64,000 nucleotides of DNA from assembly GCA_030844895.1 (NCBI GenBank), contig CM061231.1, positions 152,983,889 to 153,047,888 of the forward strand. The letters run 5' to 3'. This document shows, piece after piece, positions 10,449 to 23,473 of the stretch. Under the pieces are notes generated by a model. It made no database searches, was not told the origin of the DNA, and worked only from the letters and a program-made list of their open reading frames with translations. The DNA is from Ambrosia x helenae. Lineage: Eukaryota > Streptophyta > Magnoliopsida > Asterales > Asteraceae. Made by a program: the position numbers and the translations under genes. The stretch's first letter is position 1, and the number at the start of each line of letters is the position of its first letter.

Positions 10449-11216
10449 TAGGGGTGAGCATAATCGGCCCGGACCGAAATAAAACCGAGAACCGAACCGA
10501 TTTTGGACCTGAACCGAACCGGGTATGTCGTTTAGGTTCTGTAGCCGGTTCTCGTATATCCCCAAAGTCGGGTCTCGGTTCGGGTCGGTTCTGAGTTGGT
10601 TAAAAACCGAAAAAAAACCGGGACCGACATTCAAGCTAAAAGAAAAGGCATTCAAGACAATCTGACCAACATCTTTAAGCCTGTATGCCTCGGTTTCCAA
10701 TTGTGTTGGCAATACCAACGTTATGTATTAAGTAATACAAGTAGTACAGTAGGATTGTGCAACAAAAAGGCTAATTCCTTGTTTTGGACATTACGTCGAA
10801 CAACTGGTGTGCCCTTGTATTATCAGCCCATTAAAAATAAAGAAAAAAGATGGTATAAACCCATATAGCATAAAACTAATTAAACATCATGCACAGCTAA
10901 AAACAAATAATGTAAGCATCAGTGTTTGTTTTTTTATCAGCTTGAAAAAGGGGAAGATGACAAAGATCATTATTGTTTATGCTCACCATAACTAAATGAT
11001 ACATCTACAATCGCTGCAAATCACAGAGGTGTCTTCAACGTATTCATTTTCGGGTCGGTTTTTACTTCTGGAACCGAGGGAATCGTCGGTCGAGGGACCG
11101 ATAACCGAACCGTCTTCAAGGTTTCATTCTCGGTTCTATAATTATAATATCTTCGGGTCTCGGTTCGGTTCGGGTATTCTCGGGTCGGGTCGGTTCTAGC
11201 ATTTTGCTCACCCCTA
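10449..11216. mobile_element. Non-autonomous hAT element nested in one array unit
   Basis: 768 bp with perfect 12-bp TIRs (TAGGGGTGAGCA / TGCTCACCCCTA) and a perfect 8-bp target duplication ATTTGGAA (10441-10448, 11217-11224). Both ends carry many GAACCG/CGGTTC words. There is no transposase. The open frames inside are short and unrecognised. It is present in only one unit, so it arrived after amplification. Confidence 0.92.
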
Positions 11217-12035
11217 ATTTGGAACATTCTTCCACTGCCCTTAGGGGCATCATTCTTCTTACCCACCTTGGATGTTTCCTTCTTTGCATTCTTACACTCC
11301 GCCTTGACATGACCGGCCCATCGCAGTTGTAACACAGTTTATCCGAATAAACTTTGTATTTGTGTTTAAGACTAATTTCTATTTTCGCCTTTGTATGGTT
11401 ATTGAATTCAAATTAATAAAATGTTAGGAACCATAAATTATGGAAACTAAAAAAAATTACAAATTTGTTATTTGATTTAATTTGGATTATTCAGATATTC
11501 ATTCGGATTTTTCAGATTTATACGAATGCGATCCGAATTGAATTCGGATGGGTATACATCCAATTCGGATCGAATTTCGGGGAGGTTCCTAAAATTTCAA
11601 AATCCGAATAATCCGATCCGAATAACCCGATATCCGATCCGATGAACACCCCTAAGTAGAACATTAATCGACTATGAGGATCTTGGTTACACGAGACATC
11701 ACATGTAGCAAATGAGCGCCTATGTGGTGTGCCTTTAGTAACTATACACATGGCCTTAGGTCTATATCGAACCAACATATATAGGGAACTTCAATCGTTG
11801 TCAAAAACCAATTACGGTTACATAAACTTGTCGTAAACAAGCAAAAGCGCGATCGTCATCTCGACTTTTATATGCGAGATATTTTCATACCAGAAGTAAG
11901 TTGATTACCATTAGATAAGAACTATAACAAGACAACTATGAATACAGTCTGCAAAAAACTAGTTAAATTTATTTATTCATAAAAATTTGAATCAGTGCGA
12001 AAATTACCACAGCCAAACAAAAGCCGAACCAACCA

Positions 12036-12703
12036 CTAACGAATAACCAAACCCGTCTCTATAGCGATCCCAACCACCTCCGATTCCTCTATTGGAACCG
12101 ACTTACATACCAGGATCATAAGCACACTGGTGAGGTACCCATTGCTCACACCAGGCATCAACGTCAACACGATCACAGGAACCTCACTATGCATCCATTT
12201 GGGTACGTGTATGCAGCCCATAAACAACGGATAAAACAGCACCCGACCCATACAACTCCACACTGTCCCCTTACTACCCGGAGGCACATTAATCGTAGTA
12301 AAATACCTGTCCATAAAATTGCTAACATTAAAAGTTGTGATCAGGATTATGGGATACCAATCCTTAAAGTAATCCGATTTAACGTTTTCACTTAAATAAC
12401 CTGGGAAGATTGACAGTGAAACCACATAGGTTACACACACTGCGGTTACCAGCCAACGGATTTTCTTCACAACATTCCAGAAATTCGAAGAGATTGACAT
12501 GTGGCCAGTATGATTATTATTACGTTTTCTGTTCTGGTTGTATCGAATTTTCAGTAATTTATGTAAAACATTGGTGCAGATGACCTAAAACAGTATGATG
12601 AGTGCACTGAACATGAAGTAGATTTGTGTGCTTGTTCGGAGACCTTTTTGTGTGTGGGGAAGTGACGCCTTTGTTATGATTCTTAATATCGAAACCACCA
12701 AAC
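12036..12703 (-). pseudogene. ENT exon 2 copy 4
   Basis: As copy 3 but with an in-frame stop at about 12584 (GACGCAAA changed to GACCTAAA on plus). From 12500 downward the frame is open to the early GLVIR stop at 12036. Confidence 0.8.
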
Positions 12704-13666
12704 CTGCAAAATTAAACCCAAAGGTTAATTAATTTGTGTCAAGTGATTCTGACACCCCAATCGCAGTTCGACAAATCCATACATTGGCATACTAGTGATT
12801 AAGAGCATAGCATGACTTCAGAATAGTTCTTAGCCTCTTCGGTGGTAATTTGGAACATTCTTCCACTGCCCTTAGGGGCATCATTCTTCTTACCCACCTT
12901 GGATGTTTCCTTCTTTGCATTCTTACACTCCGCCTTGACATGACCGGCCCATCGCAGTTGTAACATAGTTTATCCGAATAAACTTTCTATTTGTGTTTAA
13001 GACTAATTTCTATTTTCGCCTTTGTATGGTTATTGAATTCAAATTAATAAAATGTTAGGAACCATAAATTATGGAAACTAAAAAAAATTACAAATTTGTT
13101 ATTTGATTTAATTTGGATTATTCGGATATTCATTCGGATTTTTCAGATTTATCCGAATGCGATCCGAATTGAATTCGGATGGGTATACATCCAATTCGAA
13201 TCGGATTTCGGGGAGGTTCCTAAAATTTAAAAATCCGAATAATCCGATCCGAATAACCCGATATCCGATTCGATGAACACCCCTAGGTAGAACATTAATC
13301 GACTATGAGGATCTTGGTTACACGAGACATCACATGGAGCAAATGAGCGCCTATGTGGTGTGCCTTTAGTAACTATACACATGGCCTTAGGTCTATATCT
13401 AACCAACATATATATGGAACTTCAATAGTTGTCAAAAACCAATTACGGTTACATAAACTGGTCGTAAACAAGCAAAAGCGCGGTCGTCATCTCGTCTTTT
13501 ATATGCGAGATATTTTCATACCAGAAGTAAGTTGATTACCATTAGATAAAAACTATAACAAGACAACTATGAATACAGTCTGCAACAAACTAGTTCAATT
13601 TATTTATTCATAAAAATTTGAATCAGTGCGAAAATTACCACAGCCAAACAAAAGCCGAACCAACCA

Positions 13667-14335
13667 CTAACGAATAACCAAACCCGTCTCTATAGCGATC
13701 CCAACCACCTCCGATTCCTCTATTGGAACCGACTTACATACCAGGATCATAAGCACACTGGTGAGGTACCCATTGCTCACACCAGGCATCAACGTCAACA
13801 CGATCACAGGAACCTCACTATGCATCCATTTGGGTACGTGTATGCAACCCATAAACAACGGATAAAACAGCACCCGACCCATACAACTCCACACTGTCCC
13901 CTTACTACCCTGAGGCACATAAATCGTAGTAAAAAAACCTGTCTAAAAAATTGCTAACATTAAAAGTTGTGATCAGGATTATGGGATACCAATCCTTAAA
14001 GTAATCCGATTTAACGTTTTCACTTAAATAACCTGGGAAGATTGACAGTGAAACCACATAGGTTACACACACTGCGGTTACCAGCCAACGGATTTTCTTC
14101 ACAACATTCCAGAAATTCGAAGAGTTTGACATGTGGCCTGTATGATTATTATTATGTTTTCTGTTCTGGTTGTATCGAATTATCAGTAATTTATGTAAAA
14201 CATTGGTGCAGATGACGCAAAACAGTATGAGGAGTGCACTGAACATGAAGTAGATTTGTGTGCTTGTTCGGAGACCTTTTTGTGTGTGGGGAAGTGACGC
14301 CTTTGTTATGATTCTTAATATCGAAACCACCAAAC
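13667..14335 (-). pseudogene. ENT exon 2 copy 5
   Basis: Exon 2 with an intact acceptor. An extra A in the A-run near 13930 shifts the frame in the middle of the transporter half. Confidence 0.8.
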
Positions 14336-15299
14336 CTGCAAAATTAAACCCAAAGGTTAATTAATTTGTGTCAAGTGATTCCCACACCCCAATCGCAGTT
14401 CGACAAATCCATACATTGGCATACTATTGATTAAGAGCATAGCATGACTTCAGAATGGTTCTTAGCCTCTTCGGTGGTAATTTGGAACATTCTTCCACTG
14501 CCCTTAGGGGCATCATTCTTCTTACCCACCTTGGATGTTTCCTTCTTTGCATTCTTACACTCCGCCTTGACATGACCGGCCCATCGCAGTTGTAACACAG
14601 TTTATCCGAATAAACTTTGCATTTGTGTTTAAGACTAATTTCTATTTTCGCCTTTGTATGGTTATTGAATTCAAATTAATAAAATGTTAGGAACCATAAA
14701 TTATGTAAACTAAAAAAAATTACAAATTTGTTATTTGATTTAATTTGGATTATTCGGATATTCATTTGGATTTTTCAGATTTATTAGAATGCGATCCGAA
14801 TTGAATTCGGATGGGTATACATCCAATTCGGATCGGATTTCGGGGAGGTTCCTAAAATTTAAAAAATCCGAATAATCCGATCCGAATAACCCGATATCCG
14901 ATCCGATGAACACCCCTAGGTAGAACATTAATCGACTATGAGGATCTTGGTTACACGAGACATCACATGGAGCAAATGAGCGCCTATGTTGTGTGCCTTT
15001 AGTAACTATACACATGGCCTTAGGTCTATATCGAACCAACATATATAGGGAACTTCAATCGTTGTCAAAAACCAATTATGGTTACATAAACTGGTCGTAA
15101 ACAAGCAAAAGCGCGATCGTCATCTCGACTTTTATATGCGACATATTTTCATACCAGAAGTAAGTTGATTACCATTAGATAAAAACTATAACAAGACAAC
15201 TATGAATACAGTCTGCAACAAACTAGTTCAATTTATTTATTCATAAAAATTTGAATCAGTGCGAAAATTACCACAGCCAAACAAAAGCCGAACCAACCA

Positions 15300-15967
15300 C
15301 TAACGAATAGCCAAACCCGTCTCTATAGCGATCCCAACCACCTCCGATTCCTCTATTGGAACCGACTTACATACCAGGATCATAAGCACACTGGTGAGGT
15401 ACCCATTGCTCACACCAGGCATCAACGTCAACATGATCACAGGAACCTCACTATGCATCCATTTAGGTACGTGTATGCAACCCATAAACAACAGATAAAA
15501 CAGCACCCGACCCATACAACTCCACACTGTCCCCTTACTACCCTGAGGCACATAAATCGTAGTAAAAAACCTGTCCATAAAATTGCTAACATTAAAAGTT
15601 GTGATCAGGATTATGGGATACCAATCCTTAAAGTAATTTGGTTTAACGTTTTCACTTAAATAACCTGGGAAGATTGATAGTGAAACCACATAGGTTACAC
15701 ACACTGCGGTTACCAGCCAACGGATTTTCTTCACAACATTCCAGAAATTCGAAGAGATTGACATGTGGCCAGTATGATTATTATTATGTTTTCTGTTCTG
15801 GTTGTATCGAATTATCAGTAATTTATGTAAACCATTGGTGCAAATGACGCAAAACAGTATGATGAGTGCACTGAGCATGAAGTAGATTTGTGTGCTTGTT
15901 CGGAGACCTTTTTGTGTGTGGGGAAGTGACGCCTTTGTTATGATTCTTAATATCGAAACCACCAAAC
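15300..15967 (-). pseudogene. ENT exon 2 copy 6, frame open
   Basis: The best preserved short-unit copy: 221 codons open from MVVSILRI to GLAIR. It has the usual array-specific one-base loss near the 3' end, which removes the last transmembrane segment. It has no exon 1, no promoter that I can see and no N-terminal half, so a functional transporter is not expected. Confidence 0.8.
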
Positions 15968-16867
15968 CTGCAAAATTAAACCCAAAGGTTAATTAATTTG
16001 TGTCAAGTGATTCCCACACCCCAATCGCAGTTCGACATATCCATACATTGGCATACTATTGATTAAGAGCATAGCATGACTTCAGGATGGTTCTTAGCCT
16101 CTTCGGTGGTAATTTGGAACATTCTTCCACTGCCCTTAGGGGCATCATTCTTCTTATCCACCTTGGATGTTTCCTTCTTTGCATTCTTACACTCCGCCTT
16201 GACATGACCGGCCCATCGCAGTTGTAACACAGTTTATCCGAAAAACTTTGTATTTGTGTTTAAGACTAATCTCTATTTTTGCATTTGTATGGTTATTGAA
16301 TTCAAATTAATAAAATGTCAGGAACCATAAATTATGGAAACTAAAGAAAATTACAAATTTGTTGTTTGATTTAATTTGGATTATTCGGATATTCGTTCGG
16401 ATTTTTCAGATTTATCCGAATGCAATCCGAATTGAATATGGATGGGTATACATCCATTTCGGATCGAATCGGATATCGGGAAGGTTCCTAATATTTCAAA
16501 ATACGAATAATCCAATCCAAATAACCCGATATCCGATCTGATGAACATCCCTAGGTAGAACATTAATCGACAATGAGGATCTTGGTTACACGAGACATCA
16601 CATGGAGCAAATGAGCGCCTATGTGGTGTGCCTTTAATAACTGTACACATGGCCTTAGGTCTATATCGAACCAACATATATAGGGAACTTCAATCGTAGT
16701 GAAAAACCAATTACGGTTGCATAAACTGGTCGTAAACAAGAAAAAGCGCGATCGTCATCTCGACTTTTATATGCAAAATATTATCATACCAGGCGTAAGT
16801 TGATTCCCATTAGATAAAAACCATAACAAGACAACTAAGAATACAGTCTGCAACAAACTAGTTCAAT

Positions 16868-17607
16868 TTATTTATTTATAACAATTTGAATCAGTGCGAA
16901 AAGTTCCAAAGCCAAACAAAAGCCGAACCAACCACTAAAGAATAACCAAACCCATCTCCATAGCGATCCCAACCACCTCACCTCCGATTCCTCAATTGGA
17001 ACCGACTTAGGTACCAGGATCATAAGCACACTGGTGAGGTACCCATTTCTCACACCAAGCATCAACGTCAACACGATCACACGTACCTCACTATTCATCC
17101 ATTTGGGTCCGTGTATGCACCCCATAAACAACGGATAAAACAACACCTGACCCATACAACTCCACACCGTCCCCTTACTACCCCGAGCACATAAATCTCA
17201 GTCAAACACTTGCCCATAAAATCGCTAACATTAATAGTTGTGATCAGGATTATGGGATACCAATCCTTAAGGTAATCCGATTTAATGTTTTCACTCAAAT
17301 AACCTGGGAAGATTGATAGTGAAACCACATATGTTTAAAAACACTTCGGTTACTAGCCAACGGATCTTCTTCACAACATTCCAGAAATTTGAAGAAATTG
17401 ACATGTGGCCAGCATGATTATTATTATGTTTTCTGTTCCGGTTGTATCGAATTATCGGTAATTTATGTAAAACATTGGTGCAGATGATGCAAAACAGTAT
17501 GATGAGTGCACTGAACATGAAGTAGATTTGTGTGCTTGTTCGGAGACCTTTTTGTGTGTGGGGAATTGACGCCTTTGTTATGATTCTTAATATCGAAACA
17601 ACCAAAC
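16868..17607 (-). pseudogene. ENT exon 2 copy 7 (first parental-type unit)
   Basis: It diverges more from copies 1-6 and shares GPKWM and PKSVPIEESEV with the parental copy. One base is missing near 17189 and a small insertion near 16979 shifts the frame. Its intron remnant joins the gypsy protease region near 17678. Confidence 0.8.
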
Positions 17608-17714
17608 CTGCAAAATTAAACCCAAAGGTTAATTAATTTGTGTCCAGTGAATCTCACACCCCAATCGCAGTTTGACAAATCCATACATTGGCATACTATT
17701 GATTAAGACCATAC

Positions 17715-18900
17715 CTAGCATGACTTCAGGATGGCACTTAGCCTCTTCGGTGGTAATTTGGAACATTTTCTACTGCCCTTAGGGGCATCATTCTTCTTAC
17801 CCACCTTGGATGTTTCCTTCTTTGCATTCTTACACTCTGCCTTGACATGACCGGGCCCATCGCAGTTGTAACATAGTTTAACGGGACTGGGACATTTGTA
17901 AAATGGGTGTCCTAGGCAACATTCCCCCGTATGGAGTTTCCCACAAGTTTTACAACTCGGTATATCTCCTTTCTTGTTATCCTTCTTGCCTTTATCGTAG
18001 CTCTTTGATTTCTTAGAGTGTTCGAAATTCTTTTCTGCCTTTCTTTTATCCCCCTTGCTTCTTGTCATTTTAGTTCCATTTCCCTTTCACGTGCCCATTC
18101 TATAAATTAAATCAATGTACTACACTTTGATGCAGTGATAAAGTCCATATACTCCGTCTTCAACATGTGATGGTATCGATTTATCTTCGTCCTCTCCGTC
18201 CGAACCAACTTCGGGCAGAACTTCATCTTGTCCAAAAACACGCTAGTCATCTCATTAATCGTCTCATTCCTTTGTCGGGGGTGGGAGAACTCTTCTTGAA
18301 TTCTATCGATTGCGGTTTGAGGGCAATGATGTCTTAAGAAGGTCTCCTTAAATTCATTTCAAGTCATCACTTTCACGAGATCTTGCCCCAACTCCTTGCT
18401 ATAGCTATCCCACCAATCCTTCGCACGACGTCGTAATTAACCCGTGGAAAAAATAACCTCATCCCCGGCCTCACAATGACTCCTAATGAACACCCTTCCA
18501 TATCGGAGATCCACCTTTGACATTCAGGCGGATCGATTTCCCCGTTGAAAACTGTTGGATTACAAGCCATGAAGTTCCGGTATGTACATCTTTTACTATT
18601 CTTCGAACCGGACGACCCCTCTTTAATGAACTTTTTAAACTCTTCGAGTTTGCTAGTCATCATGCCTTCTACCACCCCAAAGATATTACTTTCCACTTCC
18701 TATACTATCTTAGGATGGTTTACCTTTATGGCATCTCCCACTTCTATGGCTACCATTTCTTTTACTTCATCATGACGGGTATGTTCTCCCACCGAGTTAT
18801 CACCTTCATCCACCATAATTTTGAAACAAAATTTAAGTATTACCACACATATAATAGCATTCCAACCATAAAATTTCAACGATTCCACTTATCATATTCT
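17715..18900 (-). pseudogene. gypsy gag pseudogene
   Basis: The N-terminal part (18888-18373) includes SSGSKNSKRCTYRNFMACNP and a PTVFNGE...W motif typical of plant gypsy capsid. The middle (near 18300-18100) is readable only in shifted frames. The C-terminal part (18068-17715) is Lys-rich with two Cys/His clusters, CKTCGKLHTGEC and a canonical CX2CX4HX4C knuckle CYNCDGPGHVKAEC. At least one stop separates 18700 from 18696, and frameshifts follow. No active element is implied. Confidence 0.75.
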
Positions 18901-19350
18901 TGGTCTTTACGACCTTAACTTCCTTATAATATAGTGTACATCACTTGGATTTACACATTCCATTCATATTTCACCACGTTTATACTTAATTAATCATGCT
19001 AAATCTATGGTTCATTGACCCTCATGGAACCTATCTTGGTTTGCGGTCGGCCTAAGGAAAAAGCCGAATGGAAACATTTAATAAAACAAGGTAAAAACTT
19101 GTTGCCCACCTGATGGAATGGGTAATGAATGTTTCAGGTTAAATATGAATATTGGACATGTTTTGGAAAAAATTCACGGATTGGACCTGAATATTAAAAT
19201 ATATGACATGAAAGAGGGTCGAAAAATGAAGACATGGCCACAAGAATCGAATAAAACGGAGTTAAAACGAAGATTTTATGATGAAAATAATAAGACCAGC
19301 ATATGTTGGTGTTGTATCAGCGCACCTGGCGCTGGTGCATTTCTAACCTT

Positions 19351-19512
19351 GCACCACCCCCATTTTCACATCAGAAGACCAGCGCATGCGGGGAGGGTAC
19401 CAGCACAACTTGCGCCGGTGCATGTGTGACCTTGCGCCACCCCCATTTTCACATCAGAAGACCAGCGCATGCTGGGAGGGTACCAACGCACATTGCATTG
19501 GAGCACGTCTGA
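19351..19512. repeat. GC-rich tandem duplication in the gypsy leader
   Basis: Two copies of about 85 bp that share ACCCCCATTTTCACATCAGA and CCAGCGCATGC. They lie between primer site and gag, in an otherwise AT-rich element. Confidence 0.7.
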
Positions 19513-19710
19513 CCTTGAGCCCCTGGTCATTTAAGTCACGAATTTGATTGTTTATTCCCCATTTTCCTTATTTCTTGGTAACTATATACTACCCTCTTGT
19601 CTATTAGTTATCCCACATACATTGATCAAGTCTCGGACCAAATGCACACTTACCTCGAGCTTCGGGTTTGAGTCCAGACACCTAACCGTGTTTGAATCGC
19701 TCAAACCTTG

Positions 19711-19722
19711 ACTCTGATACCA
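19711..19722 (-). other. Primer binding site of the family B element
   Basis: The complement reads TGGTATCAGAGT, three bases from the LTR end at 19726. It is the initiator-Met type with one mismatch. Confidence 0.8.
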
Positions 19723-19725
19723 ACT

Positions 19726-19770
19726 TGTAAGGACCATTTTTTAGAGAAATTACAATATACACACGCATAT

Positions 19771-19804
<34 letters not shown>

Positions 19805-21501
19805 ATATGCACATTAACTGTCAAACATTTGAAACTAGTCCCAAGTTTCGAAAACTTGGTTTGAAAGCTGTCATCGGGATCTATCCCATATTTACTAGAC
19901 ATAAAAAAACACTTCAAGTTATAGTTTTACTTAACAAAATTGATCCCAAATACTAATCCATGACACCTAATCCGATCCAAAAGTGTGCATTGCCAATTCT
20001 GAGCCGCGACTTGATCCTTAAGCGTGAGATTTACCTATTACACAACACAACCAACAAGTTAGTTAACCATACATTTCCAAAAGAGAACTAACTATCCTCA
20101 TCATTTTTTCCATAAGGTATTTTACTCATACTTTCACCGTTTGACCCATTAAGGCCTTTTTAACCTTGACCTGCTAAGGTCTTCCCATCCTTTTGACCTA
20201 TTTTGGTCATTCTACCTATTCCACCATGTTCCAACCGTATGACCTTAAGGTCTTCCTATCCTTTTGACCCGTTAGGGTCTTTCCACCTATCCTACCCTAT
20301 TCCACCATGTGACCCGTTAACGTCTTTCCATCCTCTTTGACCCATTAAGGCCTTTTTAACCTTCTACCTATTTCCAACCAATTGAACCATTGGGGCCTTT
20401 CCAACCATTCTACAAATTCCAACTATTGACCCAATAGGATCATTCCAACCATTCCATATATTTCCAACTATTGACCCAACAACTAAGACACAATAATACA
20501 CATATAACGATAGTTGATTTAAGTCAAACCAACTTACCTTTGTCTTGCGAGTCGTGGCCTCCTTGCTTGCTTGATCCTTCCGTCTTAATACCTATACTTG
20601 ATGAACTCATAGTTTAGAACTCATGAACTCATCTTTCTTTCATACACACCTAGCCATAACTTATTGATGATTTCTCTTGTATCAACCATTTTCAATCAAT
20701 CCACATAATGTTGAACCTAATACTTTTCTATTCATTCATTTAGGCATTTCAACATACACTTGGTGTGCATAAACTCCAATTAAAACTCATGTACCAAAGT
20801 ATGAACATACAACCCTTCCATAGACATTATACCTTTCCATTTTCATTATAATTAGCACAATTACAACATAGAATTTTATCTTTATAAGCTATAGCCATGT
20901 TTGACCTGCAAAAAGTTAAACATGGACTCTATTATCAAAATCCATCTTCACATATCTATATTACACACAATTTACCTTTAGCTAACATAATTTATACATG
21001 CATCTTAGTACATTTTCACAATCAAACATACTACTTTTAGTTTCTAAGCTAGATTATCAAGAATCATACATTACTATCATTATTCAAGAACCTCATCAAC
21101 ATAAAACATCCATCAAATACATTCTACAACTCACCTTGAGTTTATTATGACCTAAGGACTCGAATTTACTTCACATGCAGGTTCAATAACTGATTCTTGC
21201 TTGAATTTGGGGCTGATTAGTGGGTTTTTGGGTTGGGGAGGTTTGTCTTCTCTCAAAACTCCGTACTCCTTCTCTAAGAGTTGTTTTTTATTTTGAAAAC
21301 AACCCCATTCCAACCCATAGACATAATATTATTCCATTTCAAATCATCTCCTTTGGTTACTAGTCATTTTAGGTCATAATTTGAGTTACTAACTAATTAC
21401 CCCTTTATTTATTCCACATTAGCAATTTTAGTCTATTTATTTTATGTATAAGCTTACCCACTACTTCCTACTAGTATTATTTTAAATTTTGGGGTGTTAC
21501 A
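19726..21501 (-). repeat. 5' LTR of the family B gypsy element
   Basis: 1776 bp, TGTAAGGACC...GGGTGTTACA on plus. Read on minus it starts TGTAACACCCC, as many plant gypsy LTRs do. It contains a (TA)n tract (19771-19802) and repeated GACCCATTAAGG / GACCCGTTAGGG words (20140-20480). A splice-like pair lies at 21134 (donor) and 20906 (acceptor), with TTTTTGCAG/GTC. Confidence 0.8.
20906..21134 (-). promoter_or_regulatory. Putative leader intron in LTR B
   Basis: Complement: CTCAAG/GTGAGTTG to TTTTTGCAG/GTC, 229 bp. This is the same donor word as in LTRs A, C and D. Confidence 0.4.
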
Positions 21502-22467
21502 TAGACAATTCTCAAAACTAGAACAAGAAATATTAATAAGAATAATATAGATAATTGCTCCTAAAAATTTTCCTGCTGACTTTGACTGTTGACTTTTGAC
21601 TTTGACTGGGTTTTTGACTGGGTAAGGGCTTCAGTTGGGTTAAGGATCCAGATGGATTTTATCAATTCATCCCACCTGGACAAATGACTTGTCCTCAAGT
21701 CGTAAAGAATGGAATTGTCGCACCAAGCAATAAGCCATTCAATTGCAGGCTGACCGGCTTCATGGACCCCGTATATGAGCTAAAATAGAAATTTTTTGGG
21801 TTTAGATGAACCGATCTTCGACGGTGCAAGGCTAGCAATATCATACACGGTTCTACGTTTCTGGATAAGCATGTCAGCCTTCATTTCTTCTTTGTGAGCA
21901 TTTAGCCCTTCTTTAGTTAGCGTCTCTTTTCTAGTCCTTCGTCATGTTCTTCCACTATGCATCTTGTTTTTCACAGTTACAACCATCTTCAACCATCTGA
22001 GTCTTGAGTTCTTCAACATCATTCTTCAAGGGTACATACATCCGAGCCTTAATTTGTTCAACATCAGCCTTCATGGATGTAAAATGGTATCCAAATGAGT
22101 CGCAATGACTGCTACTTAAGCAACAATAGCATCTTTAGATAGCAACTTCCTGGAAATGGAACCAAATGATAAAACCAGAAAATTGATAGATTAAAATACG
22201 GAAATCAAATACAAGATAATGCCCAAATTCAAGAATGGGAGGTCTTCAATTATAATGATTAGAACCTTAATTTGATGACATAAAAAAGAGACAATTCTCA
22301 AAACTAGAACAAGAAATATTAATAAGCATAATAGAGATAATTGCTCCTAAACTTTTGCTTGCTGACTTTGACTTTTGACTTTTAACTTTGACGGGGTTTT
22401 GATTAGGTGAGGGCTTCAGTTGTGTTAAGGATCCTGATGGATTCTATCACGAGACCTTAGGTAGAAC
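21502..22467. mobile_element. Degraded retroelement remnant with two direct repeats
   Basis: About 160 bp at 21503-21664 recurs at 22289-22449 (both start AGACAATTCTCAAAACTAG, both end in a GATGGATT...ATCA word). The roughly 620 bp between them has minus-strand coding-like stretches (ELKTQMVEDG-type) without a full domain. This looks like an internally deleted element with truncated LTRs, but that is tentative. Confidence 0.45.
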
Positions 22468-23134
22468 TAGGGGTGTTCAAAAAATCCGAAATCCGAAAAA
22501 ACCCAAAATCCAAACTAAAATCCGAATCCAAATTCTTATTCGGATATTAAGGATGGATCCGATCCGAAACCGAATTACTTATTTCGATACTCGGCCCGGA
22601 TTCGGATTTTTGAATTTAAAATTTCAGATATTTGGATATCCGAATAAACTTCAATTGTGTTTTAGTAAGGGTATGACTAATTGCTTGAAAATTAGTTCAA
22701 CCCATGAGGCATGGGGACAATACTAGACCCTAATTCTTCAACATCGCCCATCTATATGGACTATGTTTTGAAGTTTAATTTTTTTTAAGTTTACGTTTTG
22801 GGAATACTATATTTTGAAAGTTGAACTTTGTATTTTTGTTTTAAGACTAATCTCTATTTTCGTATTTGTATGGTTATTGAATTCAAATTAATAAAATGTT
22901 AGGAACCATATATTATGGAAACTAAAAAAAATTACAAATTTGTTGTTTGATTTAATTTGGATTATTCGGATATTCGTTTGGATTTTTCAGATTTATCCGA
23001 ATGCGATCCGAATTGAATTCGGATGGATATACATCCAATTCAGATCGGATCGGATTTCGGGTAGATTCCTAAAATTTCAAAATCCGAATAATCCAATCCG
23101 AATAACCCGTTATCTGATCCGATGAACACCCCTA
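22468..23134. mobile_element. Complete non-autonomous hAT element, donor of the array's hAT half
   Basis: 667 bp with TIRs TAGGGGTGTTCA / TGAACACCCCTA and a perfect 8-bp duplication GGTAGAAC (22460-22467, 23135-23142). Both ends are crowded with ATCCGAAT-type words. Array units keep only its right half, followed by the right GGTAGAAC copy, so they descend from this insertion. Confidence 0.92.
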
Positions 23135-23473
23135 GGTAGAACATTAATCAACAATGAGGATCTTGGTTACACGAGACATCACATGGAGCAAATGAGCGCC
23201 TATGTGGTGTGCTTTTCAGTAACTGTACACATGGCCTTAGGTCTATATCGAACCAACATATATAGGGAACTTCAATCGTTGTGAAAAACCAATTACGGTT
23301 TACATAAACTGGTCATAAACAAGCAAAAGTAAGATCCTCATCTCGACTTTTATATGCAAAATATTATCATACCAGAAGTAAGTTGTTTCCCATTAGATAA
23401 AAACTATAACAAGACAACTAAGAATACAGTCTGCAACAAACTAGTTCAATTTATTTATTCATAACAATTTGAA
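23135..23473. other. ENT gene 3' flank (source of the unit flank)
   Basis: Non-coding sequence between the hAT element and the ENT stop codon. It is the single-copy-type version of the flank seen in each unit. Confidence 0.6.

Larger units (their letters stand above)
17678..21501 (-). mobile_element. 5' half of a Ty3/gypsy element (LTR family B)
   Basis: On the minus strand: LTR (21501-19726), primer site (19722-19711), leader with a GC-rich duplication, gag (about 18900-17715) and the start of protease, cut at about 17678. No second LTR and no pol are present. This truncated element is the source of the gag scrap in every array unit. Confidence 0.85.
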
